Positions 16,938-26,408 of a stretch of DNA of 64,000 bases are shown here, one piece after another; within the stretch, counting starts at the first letter, position 1, and every line of letters begins with the position of its first letter. Both the position numbers and the translations under genes were made by a program. The notes under the pieces are model-generated. The model made no database searches. It saw nothing but the letters and a program-made list of their open reading frames with translations, and was not told the origin of the DNA. Source of the DNA: Symmachiella macrocystis (lineage in GTDB: Bacteria > Planctomycetota > Planctomycetia > Planctomycetales > Planctomycetaceae); NCBI RefSeq assembly GCF_007860075.1, contig NZ_SJPP01000001.1:3631490-3695489 (forward strand), in the 5' to 3' direction.

Positions 16938-17159
16938 TTCGATCCTCACCTGGTAAATGTATGTCCGCCCGGCTTCCCAATCATAGAGTTCACGAGCGTC
17001 CGTATCGTATCAACGGCTTAGTCGGGTGTGTAGTGTTGCGGGAATTTCCATTGCCCCGAACCGCCGCCGCTCAGTCTCTCAGAGCGGTCCGACGATTTCT
17101 GTGAAGCGTCCCACAAAACGGCAGCGAGGTTCTCAGCGGCGTGTGGCGCAAAGCGGCGG

Positions 17160-17909
17160 TTATTCGGCGGCGTGCGGAATGTCCTTGCCTTCGAGCTCAT
17201 GCAGCGCATTGCGGGCTGCACGTTGCTCGGCCTCCTTTTTCGTCGCTCCCCAAGCGGCGGCGTAGTTTTGGCTTTCGATCACAGCTGCGACCTTAAAGCT
17301 CTTGGAGTGGTCGGGACCTTGTTCGTCCAGCAGGGAATAGATGGGAGTGGCGCCCATGAGTTTTTGCGTGTGCTGCTGGAGCAGGCTTTTGAAGTTGCGA
17401 CCGTGATGTGACTCAGAGGCCAAAGCGATTTCCGGGGCCATGAATCGTCCTACCAGCGCATGCGCCGGCTCCCAACCCCCATCGATATAGACACCCGCAA
17501 TGATCGATTCCAACACGGCCGCCATGACCGATGTGGGGACTGTGTCGTGAATACTCAAGCCACGCCCCAGCAATAAAAAGTCTTGAAATCCCAACGCGGT
17601 GCTGACCTTTGCGCACGAATTCCGGCTAACGACAATGGATTTGATCCGCGTCATTTCACCTTCGGGGTAGTCGGGGAATTGCAGGTAGAGCATTTCGCAA
17701 ACCACACCGCCCAGAATGGCGTCACCCAGAAACTCCAAACGTTCGTTGGAGGCCAACCGATGAGTGGCGATCGAGGCGTGTGTTAAGCAGTTGCGCAATA
17801 TATCGCGATCGCGGAATTCGTACTGCAAAACCTCTTCGCAGCGGGCGAGGAGATCGTCGTCAAAAGAGGGTTCTGGATTTGCGGGCATCGATGTTCTACG
17901 TGGTGTCAT
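17160..17909 (-). CDS. rnc: Ribonuclease III
   Basis: 249 residues: an RNase III domain (about 20-165) and a dsRNA-binding domain (about 175-245, ending GATKKEAEQRAARNAL). The signature NERLEFLGDAILG carries the first acidic cluster. The second cluster reads VMAAVLESIIAG: Glu is kept (E. coli Glu117 position) but Ala replaces the usual Asp (E. coli Asp114; codon GCC). The enzyme processes rRNA precursors and cleaves structured RNA in the cytoplasm. Either ATG 17909 or ATG 17888 could be the start; neither has a strong ribosome site. It is upstream of the Cys-rich lipoprotein gene with a 222-base gap, so linkage is probably fortuitous. Confidence 0.92.
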   Translation of the reverse strand: MTPRRTSMPANPEPSFDDDLLARCEEVLQYEFRDRDILRNCLTHASIATHRLASNERLEFLGDAILGGVVCEMLYLQFPDYPEGEMTRIKSIVVSRNSCAKVSTALGFQDFLLLGRGLSIHDTVPTSVMAAVLESIIAGVYIDGGWEPAHALVGRFMAPEIALASESHHGRNFKSLLQQHTQKLMGATPIYSLLDEQGPDHSKSFKVAAVIESQNYAAAWGATKKEAEQRAARNALHELEGKDIPHAAE

Positions 17910-18620
17910 ACGGCCCGAGCGGCACAGAGGTTCTCGGGAGTTTGTTGCGTCGTAGTGCTAGGGTCGTCGTTGACACAGCGCGAACAGTTTTGAATTCGCC
18001 CATGCCCAACTAGAAAGATAAGCGACGCTGGGGCCGTTTGCTTGGTCTACTGTGTTGATTGCCTTTTAGGCATGAGAGTTGATGTCGCGAATTCGCGCTT
18101 CCGATCCGCTGGATTTTCAGGCGAAGTACATGACACTCAACACAGCCATAGAGCGTGGCTGTTCGTCTACTTTATTTTAATCACGCTCAACGATCAACCG
18201 GTAGTCGTTAGATGAAGTCACCAGTGGGGGCAAGCAATTGTTCGAGCGGGGTTATGGACGGCACTACCAAAGCGGTGTTGAGGGTCACTGAAAGAACGTG
18301 TTATCTCAATTCGGTTGGGGCGGGCGGGACACTTGGGAAATGAGATTTTCCCGGGTTTTTCCGCATGAAACGGGGGTTTCGTCCGGTTGAGAATTTTCAA
18401 ACATTCCCAACACCCCGCCCCGTCTCCGTCGTAGTTAATAGACGTCAAGCCAATAGTAGTCGATCCGGCAAAATCGTCTGGCTGATAAACGACATTCAAC
18501 TATAATGTCGATCCGCCGGTGAGTTTGGCGAATTCATTGATTCGCGAAGCATTGCTATTGGTGGAATCGACGAGTCCGGTTTGGCCGAATCCGGGTTGGC
18601 ATACAATGAAGGATAAAATT
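17910..18620. other. Long intergenic region upstream of the HtrA gene
   Basis: 711 bases between divergently oriented rnc and the HtrA gene. Small open frames exist (for example on the minus strand at 18218-18499) but lack ribosome sites and protein-like composition. A perfect TATAAT at 18501 may be the HtrA promoter. The C/G-run-rich stretch around 18310-18425 has no clear hairpin with a T-tract. A non-coding RNA here cannot be excluded. Confidence 0.5.
18478..18506 (+). promoter_or_regulatory. Possible promoter of the HtrA gene
   Basis: TATAAT at 18501-18506 is a perfect sigma-70 -10 hexamer, 115 bases before the HtrA start. The hexamer 17 bases upstream (CTGGCT) is a poor -35, so an activator or alternative spacing would be needed. 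Confidence 0.3.
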
Positions 18621-20123
18621 ATGACAAAATTTGTAAGAAATGGACAATGGATACTAGCGCTCTTCGGTGTGGCCTGTTTGGTTGGCGCAGCTGCCGTTAT
18701 GGCCCAGCGTGAAACCGGTGGAGAGTCGCCGCTGGCGGCGGCGCAGAATTTTTCTGTCGCTATTCGTAATGCGTCTCAAAAATCGATGCCCAGCGTCGTG
18801 GCGATTGAAACAACCATCAAAGGGGGCGTGGCTCAAGGTGCCGATATTCAAGAATTGTTCAAAGGCACGCCATTTGGCGAGCAATTCAAAAATGATCCGC
18901 GGTATCGGCAGTTCTTCGGGCAAGGCGGAAAACGACAGATGCCTCGCCGTGAAGGACGCGGTTCGGGATTTGTGATTGATCCGTCGGGAATCATCATGAC
19001 CAACAACCACGTCGTGCAAGATGCCGACAAGGTGGTCGTTCGCTTCCAAGATGGCCGTGAATATGTGGCCCGCGATATCAAACGCGATCCCAGTTCCGAT
19101 ATTGCAATCTTGAAAATTGATGCCGACCATCCGCTTCCAGCGCTCCCCATGGGGGATAGTGAAGACATTCAAGTTGGCGATTGGGTACTGGCCATCGGAA
19201 GTCCGTTTGGTTTAGATATGTCTGTGACTGCCGGAATTATCAGCGCCAAAGGGCGCGGCCAACAGATCGCGGAACGCGAATATTTTCTGCAAACCGATGC
19301 TGCTGTCAATCCGGGGAACAGCGGCGGTCCGTTGATCAATCTCAATGGTGAAGTCGTCGGCGTCAACGCGGCCATCTCGTCGCGTAGCGGTGGTTACGAC
19401 GGTGTGAGCTTCGCCGTGCCGATCAACATGGCCAAATGGGTCAGTCAGCAATTGATCGCCAACGGGACCGTGCAGCGGGCCTATTTGGGCATCGCCATTC
19501 AGCCGGTCGACAATGATTTGGCTGACACGCTGAACATTTCCATTCGTGAAGGGGCATTGGTCTCCGATGTTTGGCCCGGGACACCTGCGGAAAAAGCCAA
19601 ACTGAAACCAGGTGATGTGATCATCTCACTCAATGGACGCCGCGTGAACGGCACTCCGCTGTTACAACGAATTGTTGAGGAGTTGGAACTCGGAAAATCA
19701 TATCCGTTGAAAGTCATGCGTGACGGAAAACAGCTCGAACTGACGATGGTCGCTGAAGCCATGCCGGAAAATTTTGGGAAACGGAGGATCGTCCCGGTTC
19801 GCGATCAGCAAGAATCCGCACCGGAATCGAAGGAGCAGAAAATCGTCGGCATGGACGTTCAGAAACTGACGCCCGAATTGGCCACACAACTTGGTATCAA
19901 TGGTGACAACCCGCACGGCGTGGTGATTACCGGAGTCGAACCGGACAGTCCGGCCGATTACGCCAATCTAAAGCCTGGTACCGTCATTGAAAAAGTTGGC
20001 CCGACTGCGGTATCGACTCCCGACGAATTTGCGGACGCGGTCAAGAAAAACTCCACCGACAAGGGAGTTCTGTTGCACGTGCATCGTGGAGACCGCAAGT
20101 TTTTCGTAGTGCTCAAACCATAA
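18621..20123 (+). CDS. htrA: HtrA/DegP-family serine protease with two PDZ domains
   Basis: ATG 18621 follows AGGA by 7 bases and starts an N-terminal hydrophobic segment (residues 10-28) that is a signal or anchor; the open frame back to 18519 is not needed. The trypsin-like domain has the catalytic triad His130 (TNNHVV), Asp160 (SSDIAIL) and Ser234 (GNSGGPL). PDZ1 spans about 275-360 (GALVSDVWPGTPAEKA) and PDZ2 about 400-500 (GVVITGVEPDSPADYA). Length of 500 residues is normal for DegP/DegQ. It acts in the periplasm as protease and chaperone for misfolded envelope proteins. Single-gene unit ended by the hairpin at 20155. Confidence 0.95.
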   Translation: MTKFVRNGQWILALFGVACLVGAAAVMAQRETGGESPLAAAQNFSVAIRNASQKSMPSVVAIETTIKGGVAQGADIQELFKGTPFGEQFKNDPRYRQFFGQGGKRQMPRREGRGSGFVIDPSGIIMTNNHVVQDADKVVVRFQDGREYVARDIKRDPSSDIAILKIDADHPLPALPMGDSEDIQVGDWVLAIGSPFGLDMSVTAGIISAKGRGQQIAEREYFLQTDAAVNPGNSGGPLINLNGEVVGVNAAISSRSGGYDGVSFAVPINMAKWVSQQLIANGTVQRAYLGIAIQPVDNDLADTLNISIREGALVSDVWPGTPAEKAKLKPGDVIISLNGRRVNGTPLLQRIVEELELGKSYPLKVMRDGKQLELTMVAEAMPENFGKRRIVPVRDQQESAPESKEQKIVGMDVQKLTPELATQLGINGDNPHGVVITGVEPDSPADYANLKPGTVIEKVGPTAVSTPDEFADAVKKNSTDKGVLLHVHRGDRKFFVVLKP

Positions 20124-20154
20124 TCACAAGACGCGGTTAATCGCGTAAAAAACG

Positions 20155-20208
20155 ACAACCGGGTTGCGGAGACATCGTAAGAGTCGACCGCAACCCGGTT
20201 GTTTTGTT
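20155..20208. terminator. Bidirectional terminator between HtrA and DinB-like genes
   Basis: ACAACCGGGTTGCGG and its perfect 15-base complement CCGCAACCCGGTTGT flank an 18-base loop. TTTTGTTTG follows on the plus strand; on the minus strand the stem is followed by CGTTTTTT. It serves both convergent genes. Confidence 0.85.
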
Positions 20209-20220
20209 TGAGTGCCGGCT

Positions 20221-20712
20221 TTAGATCGTGACCGGCTTGCCTAGCTTGCGCCGCAATACGGCCCATTGTCCGGCATGCATCACGGTGTGCATGCCTTGTA
20301 AGACCATGATGCTCCCGACCGTCGGGAAATGTGCGCGGAATTTTTCGGGCGCCGGTTCGTCAAAATCTGCATCTGTCATTGTGTCTAACACTTTGAGCGT
20401 CCCGGCCCGTTGTTCCTTCCGCAGCTTCATATATTCGTCTTTGGTGTGAAACTGCGCCGGGTCGTCGATTGAGGCGGTTTCCTTGGTATATTTATCCAAG
20501 AATCCCTCGGGCAGGTCCGGCATCGAACCGGGACGTAGACCACTTACCAAACTGTGCTCAGAGCAGATCAAATGCCCCAACTGCCAAGCCGCATGGTTGG
20601 CGCTGTCGGCCGGGCGGATGAAGAGTTCGGAGTCTTCGAGATCGCCCAAATACGTGTCGGCAATCATATCGGCCAGTTCAATCGATTGGCGAATAGCAGC
20701 TCTGCTGTCCAT
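20221..20712 (-). CDS. DinB-like family protein
   Basis: ATG 20712 is used because AAAGGA lies 7 bases upstream. The 163 residues look like the four-helix DinB/YfiT fold: NHAAWQLGHLICSEH near the N-terminus and GMHTVMHAGQWAVLRRKLG near the C-terminus supply the conserved His residues that bind a divalent metal. DinB-like proteins are metal-dependent transferases, often for small thiols, but this member cannot be assigned a reaction. No signal peptide. Convergent with the HtrA gene. Confidence 0.85.
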   Translation of the reverse strand: MDSRAAIRQSIELADMIADTYLGDLEDSELFIRPADSANHAAWQLGHLICSEHSLVSGLRPGSMPDLPEGFLDKYTKETASIDDPAQFHTKDEYMKLRKEQRAGTLKVLDTMTDADFDEPAPEKFRAHFPTVGSIMVLQGMHTVMHAGQWAVLRRKLGKPVTI

Positions 20713-20850
20713 GTGTGTGTCCTTTGGTGATGGCAAAATTTGATGATGCGACTAATTTGATTGCGTGAGAGTTGCTTTCACAATAATTGAGGCCTCAACA
20801 GTGCGCGGGCAAGATCCGCTCACCGAGGTCTCGCTCGCAATCGTCGTCGA

Positions 20851-22155
20851 TTAGTTCTTGACCGGCAAGTCCGCGAAATGAATTGTGGCGGGAATTTCCA
20901 CAATCAGCGTGGGGGCGACATAAACGAACTCGTATTCGCTAAGCGGCTGCTTGAGGTTCGGAAAGGGATATTCCATCAGCACGGCCCCTGTGTCCGAATC
21001 AGTCGTGCGCTGGTTTCCCGCAAAGTCGATGCGTTTCCCCTCAGGCGTCTCCAGATAGACGTGATTGTGATTGATCCACGTGCGGTGCGATTCAAAGGCC
21101 GGACCTTGCGCATCGTACACGACAGCTGCATCGATTCGGGCATCATATGTCCCGTCCGAGTTTTCCGTGGTGGTGGCTTTGTTGAGAATCACACTGATCC
21201 CTCCCCGCCGTCGAGCGACACCATCGGATCGTTCCAGGTCACTAAAACGAATTCGCTGATCCCCGACGACAGTGGTCACGGTGAACTTGCCGTCCAATGC
21301 GATCTTGTCAATGGGTTTGTCAGTGTCTATGAAATCGATCGAAAGCTGAACTCTCCGGCCACCATCTTCGGGAGTGAATTCCAAGAATGCTCCAGGACTT
21401 ACTGGGGGAAGCAGCAGGCCATCCGGTAGCTGAAGCGTCCAATTCTTCGCAGCGTAAGACAGGATCAAAGAACGCATACGCGGTTCGGCCGTGAGCGCCA
21501 CTCCCACACGCACTTGATCGTATTCAGGCCGCCGTAGCTCGGTCGATGGGACTGCCACGCGAAACGGTCCGGAATACGTGACCGCAATCTCCGGCGAGAC
21601 TTTTCCATCGGCCAGCAGCAACTGCAATGCTTCCATTCTATTTTCGAGGCGATGTCTCAACCCCAATTCCTTGCACAGATGATCGACGACTTTCCAAAAC
21701 GGCGTCTTTTGAAAGTCAATCTCGACCTTGCCCTCCAACAGCGGCATCGGCAGCGCAGAGGCGTCAAATTGATTTCCCGTTTGGTCGGAGATCCCTCGCA
21801 GAATTTTATTCAAGGGAAATTTTCCCTGTAACGTCACCAGCGAGGCTGCTGCAGAGAGCCGGGCCTGTCGTTTTTCGAGTTGGATCCGCAGACGTTTCAG
21901 GATCTGTCGGACACCCGGTTGGCGGATCAATTCCGGCGGGGGCAGGTGCGGTAACACCGCGGGTCCTAATTTCATCAACCGCTCTTCGGCCGCACGGCGA
22001 ACCGAGAGACGATTCGCATCCAAATCAGCGATGGCTTGTTTCACCTCCGCCGCTAAATCCGCTGCCGGCGGAGGCTCACCTGCCGCAGTGCGGAGCACCG
22101 TGAGGCAAACGCAGCCGCAAAGCACCCAGGCCGGTATTCTCGTCCGAAACGACAC
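20851..22155 (-). CDS. Secreted planctomycete protein with STN-like domain, function unknown
   Basis: GTG 22155 is preferred because AAGGA lies exactly 7 bases upstream and a signal peptide (WVLCGCVCLTVLRTAAGE) follows. Residues about 35-110 are helical and charged (LSVRRAAEERLMKLG, a HEAT-like repeat). Residues about 120-190 (GKFPLNKILRGISDQTGN, then VEIDFQKTPFWKVVDHLC) resemble the STN fold of secretins and TonB receptors. The rest is beta-rich and ends with VYVAPTLIVEIP. I do not recognise a named family. It is divergent from the second DUF1570 gene. Confidence 0.7.
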   Translation of the reverse strand: MSFRTRIPAWVLCGCVCLTVLRTAAGEPPPAADLAAEVKQAIADLDANRLSVRRAAEERLMKLGPAVLPHLPPPELIRQPGVRQILKRLRIQLEKRQARLSAAASLVTLQGKFPLNKILRGISDQTGNQFDASALPMPLLEGKVEIDFQKTPFWKVVDHLCKELGLRHRLENRMEALQLLLADGKVSPEIAVTYSGPFRVAVPSTELRRPEYDQVRVGVALTAEPRMRSLILSYAAKNWTLQLPDGLLLPPVSPGAFLEFTPEDGGRRVQLSIDFIDTDKPIDKIALDGKFTVTTVVGDQRIRFSDLERSDGVARRRGGISVILNKATTTENSDGTYDARIDAAVVYDAQGPAFESHRTWINHNHVYLETPEGKRIDFAGNQRTTDSDTGAVLMEYPFPNLKQPLSEYEFVYVAPTLIVEIPATIHFADLPVKN

Positions 22156-22414
22156 GACTGGATCCTTCTGAAACAAATGCTTGGAAATTGCCCACGAGCG
22201 ATAGTTGCCCACAGATCTATCTTAGGAGACCACCGACCGCAGGAAAACAGTCAATTCCCGAATTGCCGCGGATGACCACGTTGCATTAATGCAACATGCG
22301 GCGAGTTGCAGCCCCCGTAGGCGAGATACGACCTATACTTTTCGTGGAACGGTTTTGACAGGGCTTCTCCCCTGGGCCTGCGCCTCGATTGTTACGTTTC
22401 GGACTCCCGCTATC

Positions 22415-23623
22415 ATGCTCCACCGTCTATGGTTCACGTCGCTCATCTTTAGCCTGTTGGCAACTGCGGTATCTGCTCAAGGCGGCCAAAAAACGCAGTC
22501 CCTGTTGCGGGTCAAAGTCGGCAAAAATACTTATGAGGGGAAAGCCGTTGCCAGCGATAAGCGCCAGTTTTGGTTGATGAGCACCGACGGAGAACTCAAT
22601 GCGTTGACGTTCGACGAAGTCGGCTCATTCAAAAAGATATCGCCCCGTTTCAAAAGCAATTCGCTTGTTCAGGTGCGCGATGAATTGAAAAGGCGGTACG
22701 GTAGAAAATTTGAAGTCGCCGCCAACGGGCACTATGTCGTTTGTGGGCCCCGAGGACGGGCGCGGGACTATGCAAAGTTATTCGAAGGCATTTACAACCG
22801 GTTTTATTCGTACTTTCGAGTCCGGAAACTCAAAGTGACCGAACCGGAGTTTCCACTTGTCGCATTGGTGTTTCCCGACCACGCAAGTTTTGCCCGCTAT
22901 GCCGCGGGTGATGGCGTCCGGGCGGTGCGAGGTCTGATGGGGTACTACCACCACCATACCAATCGCGTCGCCTTGTTTGATCCCGGAGACAGTGTCGCAG
23001 CCTTGGATCATAGCGAAGATTTCCAGTTACCGGCATGGACCGGCTTCCCCCGTGAGCAGCGATCCTTTTCGGGCTTCACCGGCGCGATCGCGGCGGGCAC
23101 TGGATCGTCGGAGAGTGGATTGCGCGACACCATGATTCATGAAGCAACGCACCAGATCGCATTCAATACCGGATTGCATTCGCGAATAGGCGAAAATCCC
23201 AAATGGATTGTCGAAGGCTTAGCGACGGTATACGAGGCACCGGGAATTCGCGACGGAGGTTCGCACACTAAGACTGCCGATCAAATCAATCGGGATCGAT
23301 TTGTCTGGTTCATGAATTATGCTCAAACGCGTCGCCCCAAAGGGGCTCTGCGCAATTTTGTCGCCGGGGATGCCGCATTCAACGCCGCCTTGCTGGACGG
23401 TTACAGCCATGCCTGGGCGCTCAGCTTTTATTTGATCCAAACCCGCGCGTCGGCGTACGCCCGATTTCTCAACGCTGTGGCGCATCGCGATCCGCTGAAA
23501 CCGTACGGGGCCGCTGAACGCCTGAAGGATTTTGAGGGGGCGTTCGGAAAAAACCTTGCTGTTTTGGATGCTCAATTCTTGAAGTACATGAAGAATTTAG
23601 CGGCCACCATGGAGCAAAGGTAA
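22415..23623 (+). CDS. Secreted DUF1570 HExxH protein
   Basis: ATG 22415 opens a signal peptide (MLHRLWFTSLIFSLLA, cleavage near VSAQG); the frame back to 22289 is unlikely to be translated. The N-terminal ~70 residues form a small beta domain. The centre has MIHEATHQIAF, an HExxH zinc motif, followed about 22 residues later by IVEGLATVYE, giving the gluzincin-like third ligand. YSHAWALSFYLI and the C-terminal helices match DUF1570. By fold it is a putative secreted metallopeptidase; no substrate is known. Related to the protein at 11686. Confidence 0.82.
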   Translation: MLHRLWFTSLIFSLLATAVSAQGGQKTQSLLRVKVGKNTYEGKAVASDKRQFWLMSTDGELNALTFDEVGSFKKISPRFKSNSLVQVRDELKRRYGRKFEVAANGHYVVCGPRGRARDYAKLFEGIYNRFYSYFRVRKLKVTEPEFPLVALVFPDHASFARYAAGDGVRAVRGLMGYYHHHTNRVALFDPGDSVAALDHSEDFQLPAWTGFPREQRSFSGFTGAIAAGTGSSESGLRDTMIHEATHQIAFNTGLHSRIGENPKWIVEGLATVYEAPGIRDGGSHTKTADQINRDRFVWFMNYAQTRRPKGALRNFVAGDAAFNAALLDGYSHAWALSFYLIQTRASAYARFLNAVAHRDPLKPYGAAERLKDFEGAFGKNLAVLDAQFLKYMKNLAATMEQR

Positions 23624-23817
23624 CGTCTAGCCTCGCGAAACATGACAGCGCTACGTTACGAACACCGATACGCAAAATGTGCGACTGAAAAATTTGCCAG
23701 AACAGAAGTTCATGGCAAAATTGACCAAAGGGCTTTCACGGCTGAGGGAATTGTGGTTAAATCGAGTATTGAGATGTGTTGGAACACTATCGTGATACTT
23801 GAGAGGACTCGGGCCTT

Positions 23818-24105
23818 ATGTTGCACTACACGTGCGATGCTTGTGGTGTGCGGCTAGACGAACAACGCTACGTGGTCAAAGTGGAGGTTGCGCCCGCCAT
23901 CGACCCGGAGATCATTAGCGAAGCGGATTTAGACGCTGACCATTTGGAACAGATTGCCGAAATATTGGCCGCAGGTGACGACATTATCGCTGAGGAAGAC
24001 CGGCAAGGTTTTCGTTACGATTTGTGTCCGAAATGTCGCGACAAATACTGTCGCGATCCCTTGGGGAAAAACAGTTGGCGGCAACTCAAATTCAGCGAGA
24101 ATTAA
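23818..24105 (+). CDS. Small zinc-ribbon-like protein
   Basis: 95 residues starting at ATG 23818 (GAGAGGA about 12 bases upstream). Two CxxC knuckles, CDAC at residues 6-9 and CPKC near residue 70, bracket an acidic helix-rich segment (EADLDADHLEQIAEILAAG). This would bind one zinc ion. The protein has no signal and is probably cytoplasmic. Composition and codon use look like a real gene. Function unknown; proteins of this form recur in planctomycetes as hypotheticals. Confidence 0.75.
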   Translation: MLHYTCDACGVRLDEQRYVVKVEVAPAIDPEIISEADLDADHLEQIAEILAAGDDIIAEEDRQGFRYDLCPKCRDKYCRDPLGKNSWRQLKFSEN

Positions 24106-24223
24106 GGTCGCTATTGCATGGTGGAATAGACGTGCGCATCTTTCACTAAGGTTTTCACCAGAGATTCAGCAGCTTAGTCCGAACAGCTGCAGTTCTTAGA
24201 TGAGTCCCGGAGGCAGGGCGGAC

Positions 24224-24808
24224 ATGCCACGCAGGTTTTCTAGGCGCCGTCCCACCCCCCCGCTGCTGGCAGTGGTGATCATCATCCTGTTGGTCGTCGG
24301 ACGCTGGTTGACCCGACCGCCCGAAGCCCCTCCACTCCCGCCCGCCGCATCTGGCGAGTTCGTCGTCAAGCGCGCTGTCGATGGCGATACTTTGCTATTG
24401 GCCAACGGCAATCGCGTGCGGCTGATCGGTGTCGATACGCCTGAAACGAAACACCCCGATCTTCCCGTCCAACCCTTTGGGCCTGAGGCGAGTGAATACA
24501 CTCGGAACCGGGTCCAGGGAAAACGGGTGCGGCTGGAATTCGACAAGGAGCGCGAGGACGATTATGGCCGTATTTTGGCATACGTCTACATCAACGATGA
24601 GCTGCTCAACGAAGAGTTGATCCGGGGCGGATATGGCCGGGCGATTACGCATTTCCCGTTTTCTGCGGCGAAGAAACGACTGTTTCGCCAGGCAGAACAA
24701 GATGCCAAACGCGAACACCGCGGAATCTGGTCTCTCCAGTTGCCGGATCGTAATCCGCAGTCCAAACGACCAGCCTCTCAAAACGGCTCGACGCGATTCC
24801 GGAATTGA
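24224..24808 (+). CDS. Membrane-anchored thermonuclease (SNase) family protein
   Basis: ATG 24224 follows GGAGG by 10 bases; ATG 24200 in the same frame is an alternative. An Arg-rich N-terminus and one TM helix (LLAVVIIILLVVG) precede a Pro-rich linker and an SNase domain. The catalytic pattern is present: VDGDTLLL, RVRLIGVDTPE (Arg, Asp, Glu) and GRILAYVYI (second Arg). Family enzymes are Ca2+-dependent nucleases; here the domain would face the periplasm. Role in nutrient DNA use is inference. Confidence 0.88.
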   Translation: MPRRFSRRRPTPPLLAVVIIILLVVGRWLTRPPEAPPLPPAASGEFVVKRAVDGDTLLLANGNRVRLIGVDTPETKHPDLPVQPFGPEASEYTRNRVQGKRVRLEFDKEREDDYGRILAYVYINDELLNEELIRGGYGRAITHFPFSAAKKRLFRQAEQDAKREHRGIWSLQLPDRNPQSKRPASQNGSTRFRN

Positions 24809-25198
24809 TTGCGAACCGTGCGAGATACCTAAATCTGCGGGTCTATACGGTTAGGGACGCATCGTCTGTAACGGTTATGCGGGCTAGCCTGCCCGGTCAA
24901 ACGCCTATTCCGCGCAAACCGCTGGAACCTGCAAAGTCGGGACAGTAGGTGCGACGATGACAAACGCCACGAGGCATAAGTTTCTCCGTCCTATGCGCTG
25001 TCACGGAAACAGCCGGGACTGAGGAATCTCGGGTATGTGATGGTCGATTCGCCAAGGATGTAGCGATGTCGCCCTCGCTGACCGAGTCTCAATGCGTATT
25101 ACTTTGCGCCGCGGGCACTTTGCGGCGCTGACGAAAAAACTGCTGGACTGTAGCTGCCGCGACGGCTGCAACCGAGGTTTTGCAACCAGGAGGGTTCC
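24809..25198. other. Intergenic region upstream of the YHS-like secreted protein
   Basis: 390 bases with no ORF of protein-like character. Several short C/G-rich self-complementary stretches occur near 25120-25185, just before the AGGAGGG ribosome site of the next gene, so a structured leader is possible. No T-tract terminator or tRNA-like fold was found. Confidence 0.45.
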
Positions 25199-26176
25199 AT
25201 GAACTTCCGCATATTCGACAGACGGGTTCTCGCCGCCGGGCTTGTGCTGACAGCGATTTTCATCACGATTTCAACCGCTAATATTGTCAGCGGCGCAGAG
25301 CCGTATCAGTCTGAAACCGAACAACGATCGCGTTTGCATCCCAAACGTATTTTCAGCGGCCTGAAACGGGGCGTCTCCAAGCTGTTTGGCCGCGACCAGG
25401 AGGAAGTCACTCCCACGTCCCAACTGCCGAAGGCTCCTTTGCCGGTCGTCTCGCAACAGATTGATCAACAGCGGATCGCCCATGAAACCGCCCGCCGCAC
25501 GCAGGATCCGTTTTTTCCGCCGCGTCCTGCTGGAGCAATCGCCAGCAAGTCGACACAGCCCTTAACGGCGCCAACCATTTCTCTGCCTAAAACTGTGCAA
25601 CGATCTCTGCCCAAAACGGTGCAGCAAATCCCGCAGACGAATGTTGACTTTAGCGATGTGAAACTGCAGGCCGAAAAGGTGGTCGTCGCAGCCTCAGAAA
25701 TCGAAACGGAAAACCCGTTTGCGGATTTCAACTTCGACGCGCCGCTGGACAAATCGGCTGCCAAAGTAATCGATGCAGCCGTGACTGCCGCAAGTCCGGT
25801 AGTGACCCGCAAAATCACCCGTGCCGCTCAACAGCAAGAGACGGCGCCGGAAGTCAAACACCTGTTGGGGTATTGCCCGGTCAATTTGCGGGCCGGTAAA
25901 TTCCAACGGGGTAAGGCCAAGTTCAGCACCGTCTATCTGGGGCGCTCCTATCGGTTCGAATCCCAGGAAGCTCTGAATGAATTTGTCCGCAACCCGGATC
26001 CGTATGCCCCCGTATTACAAGGGATCGACGTGATCGAAATGCATCGTACAGGACGGCACGCCGAAGGCTATCTGTCATTCAGTTGCGATTATGACGGACG
26101 ATTCTACTTGTTTCGCTCGGCCCAAAACCAAGAAGAATTCCTCGCCGATCCCACCCGGTTCGCAGTGCCCCGCTAA
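25199..26176 (+). CDS. Secreted protein with two C-terminal YHS-like modules
   Basis: ATG 25199 has AGGAGGG 5 bases upstream. The signal peptide spans about residues 1-34 (cleavage near VSGAEP). Residues 35-215 are low-complexity and Pro/Gln/Thr-rich, with a repeated SLPKTVQ motif. The C-terminal ~105 residues contain two related segments: LLGYCPVNL to FVRNPDPYAPV, and GYLSFSCDYDGRFYLFRS to FLADPTRFAV. Both follow the YHS pattern (Cys, aromatic-Phe strand, x-Phe-x-x-Pro-x-x-Phe/Tyr). YHS domains are linked to metal handling; function here is unknown. A strong terminator follows. Confidence 0.75.
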   Translation: MNFRIFDRRVLAAGLVLTAIFITISTANIVSGAEPYQSETEQRSRLHPKRIFSGLKRGVSKLFGRDQEEVTPTSQLPKAPLPVVSQQIDQQRIAHETARRTQDPFFPPRPAGAIASKSTQPLTAPTISLPKTVQRSLPKTVQQIPQTNVDFSDVKLQAEKVVVAASEIETENPFADFNFDAPLDKSAAKVIDAAVTAASPVVTRKITRAAQQQETAPEVKHLLGYCPVNLRAGKFQRGKAKFSTVYLGRSYRFESQEALNEFVRNPDPYAPVLQGIDVIEMHRTGRHAEGYLSFSCDYDGRFYLFRSAQNQEEFLADPTRFAVPR

Positions 26177-26214
26177 CCGCTTGAGAATCATAACGAGTAC
26201 CCTCTGAAAATAGA

Positions 26215-26251
26215 CGAAGGCCGATCCCCAATGATCGGCCTTCGTTTTTTT
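26215..26251 (+). terminator. Rho-independent terminator after the YHS-like gene
   Basis: CGAAGGCCGATC and GATCGGCCTTCG form a perfect 12-base stem with a 6-base CCCAAT loop, followed by seven T. Confidence 0.92.
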
Positions 26252-26408
26252 ATGGGAATGATCCGCGTGGTAGATTAAAAATTGGAGAAAAAAAGTCGAA
26301 ATGGGAGGCAGCCTCTGTTAGGCTTTCAGGCTGGAGTCGAGCGATCAGCGGAATTGTTGCTGTACACGCAGAAATTCTAAGCGGCATCCTATCGGAGACA
26401 AAAATAAC

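Noticed and set aside
18218-18499. 93-codon minus-strand frame in the gap before HtrA
   Set aside because: No ribosome site and no protein-like pattern.
25953-25964. GGTTCGAATCCC, a T-loop-like sequence of a tRNA
   Set aside because: Lies inside the coding sequence of the YHS-like protein; no acceptor or anticodon arms can be formed around it.
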